11,443 nucleotides of DNA from positions 1-11,443 of the forward strand of contig JAFPCE010000032.1 of assembly GCA_017390245.1 (NCBI GenBank), written 5' to 3'. The position numbers and the translations under genes are program-made. The notes under the pieces were generated by a model. It had not been told where the DNA came from and did not search any database. It saw nothing but the letters and a program-made list of their open reading frames with translations. The stretch is from Selenomonadaceae bacterium. Lineage in GTDB: Bacteria > Bacillota > Negativicutes > Selenomonadales > Selenomonadaceae. Below, piece by piece: positions 1 through 5,955 of the stretch (within the stretch, counting starts at the first letter, position 1; each line of letters opens with the position of its first letter).

Positions 1-36
1 ATATTAAAAGATATTCAAAGGGAAGTGGGAGACTGA
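1..36 (+). CDS. C-terminal tail of an unidentified upstream gene (partial)
   Basis: Reading from base 1 in frame 1 gives eleven codons (ILKDIQREVGD) and then TGA at 34-36. The last base of that stop is the first base of the folE ATG (TGATG), a typical coupled-operon junction. The tail is too short to assign to a family. The frame that contains folE is also open to the left edge, and the third frame stops at once, so this partial ORF is inferred only from the overlap geometry. If real, it means folE is not the first gene of its transcript. Confidence 0.35.
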   Translation: MLKDIQREVGD

Positions 37-599
37 TGAATCAAAAGGCTATAAAGGCTATGGAGGCTTTTTTAGAGGCCATTGATATAGATATTAAGGC
101 GCTTGGCATGGAGAAAACTCCGGAGCGGGTGGCCAATATGTACGGCTATCTCTTTAATGGCTGTGGCAAGGATACTGCCGATGTATGGGGAGAGTTGTTC
201 CAGGGGGAAGGCGACGGCCTGGTGGCTGTGCGGGATATTCCCTTTTATTCCATGTGTGAGCATCATTTAGTGCCATTCTTCGGGAAAATCTCTGTGGTGT
301 ACAAGCCTCATAATGGCATGGTGGCTGGCTTTAGCAAGTTCAGCAAGGCTGTGGAAATCCTGTCCCATCGTCCCCAGCTGCAAGAGCGTCTTACAGAACA
401 GCTGGCAGAGGCTATAGCAACAGGGCTTAAGGCAGAAGGTGTGCTGGTAGTCATAGAGGCCCAGCAGCTGTGCATGACCATGCGGGGAGATATGGCTCAT
501 GGCACCAGTACCATCACTACAGCTTGCCGCGGCTCTATGGAAAAGGACGGGGCAGACTATGCCCAGGGCTGGCATCTCTTAGGGAGGCAGCAGCCCTGA
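36..599 (+). CDS. folE: GTP cyclohydrolase I (FolE1)
   Basis: This enzyme converts GTP to 7,8-dihydroneopterin triphosphate plus formate, the first committed step of folate synthesis; it is cytosolic and normally forms a toroidal decamer. The 187 residues fit the compact bacterial form. The zinc/catalytic motif SMCEHHLVPF gives Cys74, His76 and His77 (E. coli Cys110, His112, His113). GFSK (98-101) is the triphosphate-binding turn, RPQLQERLT (112-120) holds the guanine-binding Glu117, and CMTMRG (146-151) holds the second zinc cysteine. Oddity: the segment before that cysteine is EAQQLC, so the residue aligned with catalytic His179 of E. coli is Gln144. The start is chosen because a purine-rich GGGAAGTGGGAG lies just upstream, although the frame is open to the left edge. 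It heads folP, folB and folK. Family assignment is very secure; the activity of the Gln variant is not. Confidence 0.96.
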   Translation: MNQKAIKAMEAFLEAIDIDIKALGMEKTPERVANMYGYLFNGCGKDTADVWGELFQGEGDGLVAVRDIPFYSMCEHHLVPFFGKISVVYKPHNGMVAGFSKFSKAVEILSHRPQLQERLTEQLAEAIATGLKAEGVLVVIEAQQLCMTMRGDMAHGTSTITTACRGSMEKDGADYAQGWHLLGRQQP

Positions 600-723
600 A
601 AACATCCTGCTGTCAGATGGAATATTGGCAGATAGAAGATGTGGTATACAGCAGTATAATTTGTCCAGTTAAAGCGGGCAGATTCCTGCTTATTTATATA
701 ATAGTAAATCGAGGTAAGACGTA
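600..723 (+). promoter_or_regulatory. folE-folP gap with possible RNA structure
   Basis: This 124-base gap has no gene. It contains a perfect 7-base inverted pair, CTGCTGT (607-613) with ACAGCAG (648-654). A local hairpin AAGCGGG/CCTGCTT (672-678 with 685-691, one G-U pair, 6-base loop) is followed by AT-rich sequence rather than a T tract, so it is not a convincing terminator. TATAAT-like hexamers occur at 655-660 and 697-702, but neither has a good -35 partner at 16-18 bases. The folP ribosome binding site GAGG is at 711-714. The role of the structure is unknown; I cannot match it to a riboswitch class. Confidence 0.25.
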
Positions 724-1617
724 ATGCAGAAAAATTCCAAGGTTATTTATCCAGAGAAAAGAGAGTATCACTGGTCAGACGGCAAAAAGCTGGTTTTAGG
801 TGAGAAAACCCTGATAATGGGCATTTTAAACGTTACACCAGATTCCTTTTCTGATGGGGGTAAATACAATACCATAGATAAGGCCATAGAGCACATGCTG
901 CAGCTGGTGGCTGAAGGTGCAGACATCATCGACATTGGTGCAGAATCCAGCCGTCCTGGCTTTAAAACCATGTCTGCTAAGGATGAAATGACCAGACTGC
1001 GTCCATTTTTAGAGGCTCTGGTTCCTGCCTGTCCTGTACCAATTTCCATTGATACCTTTAAATCTGAAACTGCTGATATGGCAGCTTCTATGGGGGTCCA
1101 TATCTTAAACGATATCTGGGGCCTGCAGTACGCTGAGGAAGAGCCAGGAGCTATGGCCAGAGTGGCAGCTAAATACGATATTCCTGTAGTAGCCATGCAC
1201 AACCAGAACAGCAAGGAATACCCGGGGGATATTATAGACAGCATGCGCAGCTTTTTCCAGAGGACTATAGATATTACCATGGAAGCTGGCCTTGACCTGG
1301 ACAAGCTGATTTTAGATCCTGGCATTGGTTTTGGCAAAACTGTTGAAGGCAACTTGGAGGTTATGAACCGCCTGCAGCAGTTAAAACGCTATAACGGCAA
1401 AAATTATCCGATTTTGCTGGGAACCAGCCGCAAGAGTTTTATTGGCCTTACACTGGATCTGCCGGTGGAGGAGCGCATGGAGCCTACAGGAGCTACCTGC
1501 GTTCTGGGTATTACCAAGGGCTGTGAAATCATGCGTGTCCACGATGTGCTGCCTATTCGCCGCATGTGCCAGATAACTGACGCTATTCTGGCTATGCCAA
1601 GCTGCAAGGAGGTTTAA
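724..1617 (+). CDS. folP: Dihydropteroate synthase (FolP)
   Basis: Condenses p-aminobenzoate with 6-hydroxymethyl-7,8-dihydropterin diphosphate to give 7,8-dihydropteroate; it is the sulfonamide target and a cytosolic TIM barrel. All the family landmarks are present in order: GILNVTPDSFSDGG (33-46, Asn36), DIIDIGAESSRPG (67-79), SIDTFK (108-113, Asp110), ILNDI (127-131, Asn129), LDPGIGFGK (197-205, Asp198), GTSRKS (233-238, Lys237) and MRVHDV (270-275). Loop 2 reads SSRPG where STRPG is commoner, a conservative change. At 297 residues it carries about 25 extra N-terminal residues before the barrel compared with typical bacterial DHPS. The start has GAGG at 711-714. The stop is one base before folB, whose ribosome binding site lies in the last codons of this gene, so the two are very probably co-translated. 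Confidence 0.97.
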   Translation: MQKNSKVIYPEKREYHWSDGKKLVLGEKTLIMGILNVTPDSFSDGGKYNTIDKAIEHMLQLVAEGADIIDIGAESSRPGFKTMSAKDEMTRLRPFLEALVPACPVPISIDTFKSETADMAASMGVHILNDIWGLQYAEEEPGAMARVAAKYDIPVVAMHNQNSKEYPGDIIDSMRSFFQRTIDITMEAGLDLDKLILDPGIGFGKTVEGNLEVMNRLQQLKRYNGKNYPILLGTSRKSFIGLTLDLPVEERMEPTGATCVLGITKGCEIMRVHDVLPIRRMCQITDAILAMPSCKEV

Positions 1618-1618
1618 C

Positions 1619-1978
1619 ATGGATAATATTACCTTAACTGGTATGACATTTTTCGGCTATCATGGGGCACTTACAGAGGAAAATAAAATAGGCCAGCGGT
1701 TTATTGTGGATGTGGTGATGGAGCTGAGTCTGCAAGAGGCTGGCAGGGGCGATAAGCTGGAGCTTTCCATTAATTATGCTGAGGTCTATGGCAAAGTACA
1801 GGCAATCATTGAGGGCAGGCCTTATAAAACCATTGAGGCTGTGGCGGAGAAGATTACAGAAGCTTTATTTGCAGCCTACAGTATTTTGGCAAATGTCAAG
1901 GTAACTGTTCATAAGCCGGAAGCGCCTATTCCCGGGATTTTCCAGGATGTGTCTGTAACTATAGAGCGCAGCAGATAA
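1619..1978 (+). CDS. folB: Dihydroneopterin aldolase (FolB)
   Basis: Cleaves 7,8-dihydroneopterin to 6-hydroxymethyl-7,8-dihydropterin and glycolaldehyde, the step between FolE and FolK. The 119-residue length is normal for this homo-octameric enzyme. Recognisable features are the N-terminal TGMTFFGYHGALTEEN (7-22) with the substrate-binding Glu21, Tyr53 in SINYAEVY, Glu73 in KTIEAVAEKI, the catalytic Lys99 in VTVHKPEAPIPG, and a terminal strand typical of the tunnelling fold. These match the S. aureus enzyme residue for residue at the catalytic positions. A strong AAGGAGG (1606-1612) six bases upstream fixes the ATG, one base after the folP stop. Confidence 0.97.
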   Translation: MDNITLTGMTFFGYHGALTEENKIGQRFIVDVVMELSLQEAGRGDKLELSINYAEVYGKVQAIIEGRPYKTIEAVAEKITEALFAAYSILANVKVTVHKPEAPIPGIFQDVSVTIERSR

Positions 1979-2096
1979 CAGCAGTACTTTTGGGAGTTTG
2001 CTGCGGAGAATAAAGTTTTTATAGTAAATGTGTTTTGCAGTAAAGCTTTATGTATAAATATTAATTTGTAGTTAATTTAGTTTAACAGGATAAAAT
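1979..2096 (+). promoter_or_regulatory. folB-folK gap, AT-rich, weak hairpin
   Basis: A 118-base gap without a gene. CGCAGCA at 1967-1973 (in the last folB codons) is perfectly complementary to TGCTGCG at 1999-2005, across a 25-base loop; five Ts follow at 2016-2020. The long loop and the distance to the T run make this a poor terminator candidate. The 3' part is very AT-rich, and a loose promoter match is TTGCAG (2035-2040) with TATTAA (2059-2064) at an 18-base spacing. AGGA at 2087-2090 serves folK. Any internal promoter here is speculative. Confidence 0.2.
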
Positions 2097-2612
2097 ATGT
2101 CATATACGTGTTATTTAAGCCTGGGGGCAAATCTTGGGCAAAGGGAAGTCAGTATCATAGAAGCCATGAGACTTTTGCAGGCTTCAGAGAAAATTCAGCT
2201 AACTGCTGTATCATCCTTGTATGAAACTCCTCCCTGGGGCAAGCTGGATCAGCCAGCCTTTATTAATGCTGCAGCAGCTGTGAAAACAGAGCTGGCACCA
2301 TTAGAGCTTCTGCAAATTTGCCAGAGCATAGAAAAGCAGCTGGGCCGGCAGCGCCATGAGCACTGGGGGGCCAGAACCATTGATGTGGATATGCTGTATA
2401 TACCTGGCGTTACCATGGATGAGGAAGCATTAAAGCTGCCACATCCTTATATGCTGCAGCGCAGCTTTGTGCTGGTGCCTCTGGCAGAAGTTGCCGGGGA
2501 TATGGTGATAGCAGGAAAAAACGTAAAAGAGCACATGCTGGCTTTAGGGGACAGGGAGACGATTCTCAATGTAAGGCCAGCCCAGTCAGTGGCAGAGGAG
2601 CTGAAACTTTAA
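2097..2612 (+). CDS. folK: 6-hydroxymethyl-7,8-dihydropterin pyrophosphokinase (HPPK, FolK)
   Basis: Transfers pyrophosphate from ATP to 6-hydroxymethyl-7,8-dihydropterin, making the substrate of FolP. The 171-residue length is usual for a monofunctional HPPK. Visible landmarks: LSLGANLGQR (8-17) at the N terminus, SSLYETPPWG (39-48), the HPPK signature HWGARTIDVDML (89-100) with the two magnesium aspartates Asp96 and Asp98 and the ATP/pterin-loop Trp90 and Arg93, then LPHPYMLQRSFVLVPLAE (114-131) with His116. The start at ATG 2097 follows AGGA with six bases of spacing. It closes the four-gene folate set, but at 118 bases from folB it is not as tightly coupled as folP-folB. Confidence 0.96.
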   Translation: MSYTCYLSLGANLGQREVSIIEAMRLLQASEKIQLTAVSSLYETPPWGKLDQPAFINAAAAVKTELAPLELLQICQSIEKQLGRQRHEHWGARTIDVDMLYIPGVTMDEEALKLPHPYMLQRSFVLVPLAEVAGDMVIAGKNVKEHMLALGDRETILNVRPAQSVAEELKL

Positions 2613-2679
2613 CAGCTGGGCGGTGCCGGAAGGCAGTATGCCATGGCCTGTAACGGCAGATGAGAGGCTCGCTGAGACA

Positions 2680-2707
2680 TTGCCATGTGGCAGGTTCTGG
2701 TTATAGA
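2680..2707 (+). promoter_or_regulatory. Possible sigma-70 promoter before the zinc-ribbon gene and mtnA
   Basis: TTGCCA (2680-2685, five of six consensus) and TATAGA (2702-2707, four of six) are separated by 16 bases, in the 152-base gap between folK and the next gene. The -35 overlaps a short palindrome TGCCATGTGGCA (2681-2692). A further TATAAT at 2725-2730 has no -35 partner. No clear terminator follows folK, so read-through from the folate genes is equally possible. Confidence 0.25.
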
Positions 2708-2764
2708 AATATAAAGATAGTTTTTATAATAAATTTAATGTAGAAAAGACAGGCAGGTGATACC

Positions 2765-3226
2765 ATGGAATGTGAAGTTTGCGGCCATGAATTAAATCTT
2801 GATGGTACTTGTGATTATTGCCGGCAGACCAGATCTGTGCGAGTAATGGAGCGCTGGGAGGATGCGGATTATGCGGAGACTACTATCGAGGATGTGGAGT
2901 TTGTAGATGAAGGGAGTACTGGGGAAAGGCCTCAGGATTTCCAGCGGGTGTATGAGGATAACAGCAGTCAGGGAAGTGCTGAGGAGGATTTCCGGAAGCA
3001 TTTCAGGGGCTATGGCGGCGATAATGGCAGTGCGAAGATTTTCACCTTTGACTTTGGCAATGGCAATAGTGGTATCACTAAGTGGCAGCTGTGGAAGTAT
3101 AAGCTGATGGGTGGCCTGGTGCTGGCAGCCGTGGCGGCAATACTGCTGGTGGTGGCGCTGCCATTGGCAGTGATTGGAGTAATCGCGGCGCTCATGGGAT
3201 ACGTGGTGTATAAATTCTTAAAATAA
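2765..3226 (+). CDS. Zinc-ribbon membrane protein of unknown function
   Basis: I do not recognise a named family. The 153 residues show three parts. First is an N-terminal zinc-ribbon-like knuckle pair, C3-x2-C6 and C16-x2-C19. Second is a long acidic, polar and probably disordered linker (about 30-100) rich in Glu and Asp with Gly/Asn runs near the end. Third is a C-terminal hydrophobic stretch (about 114-149) of roughly 35 residues with Pro133 in the middle, either one long helix or a tight two-helix hairpin, ending in YKFLK. There is no signal peptide, so the ribbon is probably cytoplasmic and tail-anchored. The start ATG 2765 follows AGGCAGGTGATACC. It ends 16 bases before mtnA and is probably co-transcribed with it, but nothing in the sequence ties it to methionine salvage. 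Ala codons are unusually often GCG, as in the start of mtnA. Confidence 0.75.
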   Translation: MECEVCGHELNLDGTCDYCRQTRSVRVMERWEDADYAETTIEDVEFVDEGSTGERPQDFQRVYEDNSSQGSAEEDFRKHFRGYGGDNGSAKIFTFDFGNGNSGITKWQLWKYKLMGGLVLAAVAAILLVVALPLAVIGVIAALMGYVVYKFLK

Positions 3227-3242
3227 TATAAGGGGTGAGCGG

Positions 3243-4337
3243 ATGGAAAAGAAGATGGGGATTTTGGATTATGAGACGGTGGCGCTGGATGATGAGAATA
3301 GTGCGCTGGTGATTATTGATCAGACGCTGCTGCCGGGGGAGATTAAGCTGCTGAAGCTGAAGACGCAGAAGGAAATCTGGACTGCTATCCGGAAGCTGCA
3401 GGTGCGGGGTGCTCCTGCTATTGGTGATGCGGCGGCTATTGGTATTTATCTGGCAGCCAAGGAGATTCAGACTGACAACTATGAGGAGTTTGTGGCGCAG
3501 TTTAACAAGGCCAAGGATTATCTGGCTAGTGCCCGTCCTACGGCGGTAAATCTTTTCTGGGCTCTTGACCACATGGCCCGGCTGGTTTACCAGCTGCCTA
3601 ACAGCTCTGTGGAGGATATTAAGCGTGTCTTAAGGTATGAAGCTGGGGCAGTGAAGGCTGATGATATCAGAACCTGCCAGCGTATTGGTGAAAATGGCTT
3701 AAAGCTGCTGCAGCCTGGCTGGGGCATCTTAACTCACTGCAATGCCGGCCAGCTGGCTACTGCTAAATACGGCACAGCTACAGCTCCTATGTATTTAGGC
3801 CAGCAGCAGGGCTATAATTTTAAGATTTACGCTGATGAAACCAGACCTCTTCTGCAGGGGGCAAGGCTCACGGCCTTTGAGCTCTATTCTGCAGGCATGG
3901 ATGTAACTCTCCTTTGTGACAATATGGCAGCTTCTCTGATGCAGCAGGGGAAGATTCAGGCAGTTTTAGTGGGCTGTGACAGAGTGGCCGCTAACGGTGA
4001 TGTTGCTAACAAAATCGGTACTTCTGCTGTGGCAATTCTGGCGAAGCATTATAAAATTCCGTTTTATGTGTGTGCTCCAAGCTCTACCATTGATTTGGAT
4101 ACGCCTACAGGTGCTGATATCGTCATTGAGCAGCGTGCCCCAGAGGAAGTTACTGCTATGTGGTACAAGGAGCCTATGGCGCCAGCTGGAGTGAAGGTGT
4201 ACAATCCTGCCTTTGATGTAACGGATCATAAGCTCATAACTGGCATCATTACTGAATATGGTGTGGCCAGCGGCTATTATAAGAGAAGCTTCCGGAAAAT
4301 TTTACCACCACACGTATTAGATAATTTTTCTAAATAA
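3243..4337 (+). CDS. mtnA: S-methyl-5-thioribose-1-phosphate isomerase (MtnA)
   Basis: Interconverts the aldose 5-methylthioribose 1-phosphate and the ketose 5-methylthioribulose 1-phosphate in methionine salvage; homologues also act on 5-deoxyribose 1-phosphate. The 364 residues match the usual size. Signature segments are RGAPAIGDAAAIGIYLAA, THCNAGQLATAKYGTA with catalytic Cys166, ADETRPLLQGARLTAFEL, GCDRVAANGD with catalytic Asp246, NKIGTSAVAILAKH, and PSSTIDLDTPTG. Cys and Asp are 80 residues apart, as in the B. subtilis enzyme (Cys160, Asp240). AGGGGTGAGCGG precedes ATG 3243; an in-frame ATG at 3255 is possible but has no better site. No other methionine-salvage gene (mtnK, mtnB, mtnW, mtnN) is in the window, so the pathway it serves is unclear. 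The first 300 or so bases use GCG, ACG and CGG codons far more than the rest. It ends before a strong terminator. Confidence 0.93.
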   Translation: MEKKMGILDYETVALDDENSALVIIDQTLLPGEIKLLKLKTQKEIWTAIRKLQVRGAPAIGDAAAIGIYLAAKEIQTDNYEEFVAQFNKAKDYLASARPTAVNLFWALDHMARLVYQLPNSSVEDIKRVLRYEAGAVKADDIRTCQRIGENGLKLLQPGWGILTHCNAGQLATAKYGTATAPMYLGQQQGYNFKIYADETRPLLQGARLTAFELYSAGMDVTLLCDNMAASLMQQGKIQAVLVGCDRVAANGDVANKIGTSAVAILAKHYKIPFYVCAPSSTIDLDTPTGADIVIEQRAPEEVTAMWYKEPMAPAGVKVYNPAFDVTDHKLITGIITEYGVASGYYKRSFRKILPPHVLDNFSK

Positions 4338-4360
4338 GATTGTAAATAATTGTATTTTTC

Positions 4361-4389
4361 TTGAAGAAACAGGCCTTTAAGTGTATAAT
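4361..4389 (+). promoter_or_regulatory. Sigma-70-like promoter just upstream of the mtnA terminator
   Basis: TTGAAG (4361-4366) and a perfect TATAAT (4384-4389) are separated by exactly 17 bases, the best promoter match in the window. Transcription would begin near 4395-4397, about ten bases before the terminator hairpin at 4404-4428. It could therefore drive dsdA through an attenuator-like element, make a very short terminated RNA, or be a fortuitous match. Promoter activity is inferred from sequence only. Confidence 0.45.
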
Positions 4390-4403
4390 TAATAAGCTTC
4401 TTT

Positions 4404-4435
4404 AAGCGCGGGACTTTGTCCTGCGTTTTTCTTTT
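4404..4435 (+). terminator. Rho-independent terminator after mtnA
   Basis: The core stem CGCGGGAC (4407-4414) pairs with GTCCTGCG (4418-4425) across a TTT loop, with one G-U pair. It extends outward by another G-U and two A-T pairs to 4404 and 4428. TTTTTCTTTT follows at 4426-4435. The hairpin plus T tract reads as a terminator only on the + strand. GCTT (4396-4399) could pair with AAGC (4404-4407) and so compete with the base of the stem. Confidence 0.88.
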
Positions 4436-4463
4436 GTCAAAAATTCTCTTGCATAGATATATA
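4434..4463 (+). promoter_or_regulatory. Possible dsdA promoter
   Basis: Between the terminator and dsdA the sequence is strongly AT-rich, with several overlapping -10-like hexamers. The best pair is TTGTCA (4434-4439) with TATATA (4458-4463) at an 18-base spacing; TTGCAT (4449-4454) with TATATG (4471-4476) at 16 bases is an alternative. A leader of roughly 75 bases would precede the gene. I see no clear operator dyad for a DsdC-like regulator, and no regulator gene lies nearby. Confidence 0.25.
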
Positions 4464-4546
4464 CGTTAGTTATATGATTAATAATGTATACTTGCGTAAA
4501 GTTTGTGGTTTTATAGAATTTTATAGTTAAAGAAAGGATGTTTAAC

Positions 4547-5887
4547 ATGGAAATAGATAGCCTTTCCTCCCTGGAACGCAGGGAAATTTTATTGACAGAT
4601 ATTCGTAACGCCATTGAGGTAGAGTGGGCCAATCCCATGAAGATGAACAACGATGATGCAGTGCTGCGTTCATCCCTGAATTTGTCAGATGTGGATTCTG
4701 CTTATGCCAGAATGCGCCGTTTTGCTCCTTTGCTGCAGCTGCTTTTCCCTGAGACGAAGGCTAATGCAGGCATGATAGATTCTGAGCTTATTGATGTGCC
4801 AAAGCTGAAGGAAGCTTTAAATTCCATTCACATCCGGGGGGATATTACCGGCCGTCTCATGATGAAGATGGACAGTGAGCTGCCTGTTGCTGGTTCTGTG
4901 AAGGCCCGCGGTGGTATTTATGAGATATTAAAGCATACTGAGATTTTAGCTGTGGAGAACGGCATTTTAGACAGCTATGAAGACGATTATTGCAAATTAG
5001 CCAGTCCTGAGGCCAGAAAGTTCTTTGCCACTAAAAAGATTCAGGTAGGCTCTACGGGCAACCTGGGGATTTCCATTGGTACTATCAGTGCAGCCCTGGG
5101 GTATCAGGCCATAGTTCACATGTCTGCCGATGCTAAGGAATGGAAAAAGGAACTGCTGAGAAGCAAGGGCGTAGAGGTTGTGGAATACAGCGGCGATTAC
5201 AGTGAGGCAGTAGCCAAAGGCAGGGAGGAATCTGACAAGGATCCAGACAGCTATTTTGTGGATGATGAAAATTCCCAGGAGCTGTTTTTAGGCTATGCTG
5301 TGGCAGCGAAGATGCTGAAAACCCAGCTGATACATAAGAAGATTGCTGTAGACAAGGATCATCCTCTCTTTGTTTTCATTCCGTGCGGTGTAGGCGGTGC
5401 CCCAGGTGGCATTACCTTTGGTTTAAAGCAGATTTTCGGTGAACACGTTCATTGCTTTTTTGTAGAGCCAACCCAGGCACCTAGCATGCTGCTGGGCATG
5501 GTAACCGGCCTCTTTAACAATATTTCCGTGCAGGATATTGGCCTTTCTGGCCAGACCCATGCTGACGGACTGGCTGTGGGCCGTCCATCTGGATTTGTGG
5601 GAGAATTTATCCTGCCATTTATCAGCGGTATCTGTACTGTGAAGGACAAGCGCCTCTTTAACTATCTGCGCATCCTGAAGGAAACTGAGGATATCTTTAT
5701 TGAGCCTAGCGCCTGCGCTGCTATTTATGGTGCTGTCTGCATGGGTAAGTCCGCTGTCATGGACGAGTACAAGTACGATAACAAGCTGGGCAAATACATG
5801 GCCAATTCTACCCATATTATCTGGGCAACTGGCGGCAGCCTGGTACCAGAGGAAGAAAGGGAAAAGCTCTTGAAGCAGAAGGGCTGA
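4547..5887 (+). CDS. dsdA: D-serine ammonia-lyase (D-serine dehydratase, DsdA)
   Basis: A PLP enzyme of fold type II that converts D-serine to pyruvate and ammonia, used for detoxification or as a carbon and nitrogen source. The 446 residues are close to the 442 of E. coli DsdA. GSVKARGGIYE carries the PLP Schiff-base lysine, Lys119 (E. coli Lys118). VGSTGNLGISIG (starting near residue 167) and PCGVGGAPGG are the glycine-rich loops that hold the cofactor phosphate and substrate. LSGQTHADGLAVGRPSG and IEPSACAA are further DsdA-type segments. I start at ATG 4547 rather than the in-frame ATG 4538 because AGAAAGGA (4531-4538) sits eight bases before 4547 and runs into the earlier ATG. The gene stands alone, with no dsdX-like transporter, dsdC regulator or serine racemase beside it. 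No terminator follows, so some read-through into hyfB is possible. Confidence 0.95.
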   Translation: MEIDSLSSLERREILLTDIRNAIEVEWANPMKMNNDDAVLRSSLNLSDVDSAYARMRRFAPLLQLLFPETKANAGMIDSELIDVPKLKEALNSIHIRGDITGRLMMKMDSELPVAGSVKARGGIYEILKHTEILAVENGILDSYEDDYCKLASPEARKFFATKKIQVGSTGNLGISIGTISAALGYQAIVHMSADAKEWKKELLRSKGVEVVEYSGDYSEAVAKGREESDKDPDSYFVDDENSQELFLGYAVAAKMLKTQLIHKKIAVDKDHPLFVFIPCGVGGAPGGITFGLKQIFGEHVHCFFVEPTQAPSMLLGMVTGLFNNISVQDIGLSGQTHADGLAVGRPSGFVGEFILPFISGICTVKDKRLFNYLRILKETEDIFIEPSACAAIYGAVCMGKSAVMDEYKYDNKLGKYMANSTHIIWATGGSLVPEEEREKLLKQKG

Positions 5888-5889
5888 GT

Positions 5890-5918
5890 TTGTCTGAAAT
5901 TAAGTAATTAAGTATATT
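5890..5918 (+). promoter_or_regulatory. Candidate promoter of the hyf operon
   Basis: TTGTCT (5890-5895, four of six) and TATATT (5913-5918, five of six) lie 17 bases apart in the 68-base gap between dsdA and hyfB. The gap is AT-rich and lacks a terminator. The predicted start near 5925 leaves a leader of about 30 bases. I see no -24/-12 (sigma-54) element of the kind that drives E. coli formate hydrogenlyase genes. Confidence 0.4.
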
Positions 5919-5955
5919 TTTAAATTTATATAAATGGAAAATTGGAGTTGAAAAG

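Noticed and set aside
672..702. Intrinsic terminator between folE and folP
   Set aside because: The hairpin is short and is followed by mixed AT sequence rather than a T run; termination inside the folate cluster is not supported.
470..724. Plus-strand open frame of 84 codons overlapping the end of folE and the folE-folP gap
   Set aside because: Most of it overlaps folE in another frame, there is no ribosome binding site, and the translation resembles no protein I know.
768..1352. Long minus-strand open frame (194 codons) opposite folP
   Set aside because: It lies wholly within folP, whose conserved motifs explain the sequence. The translation is low-complexity (Ser/Met/Pro-rich), with no recognisable domain and no convincing ribosome binding site.
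3192..3572. Minus-strand open frame (126 codons) opposite the start of mtnA
   Set aside because: It is a by-product of the G-rich, C-poor codon use in this block; its translation is rich in Arg, Leu and Gln without domain features, and mtnA is clearly the real gene.
4538..4546. Upstream ATG start for dsdA
   Set aside because: The only ribosome binding site, AGAAAGGA at 4531-4538, runs into this ATG and is spaced properly for ATG 4547, which also gives a protein nearer to the family length.
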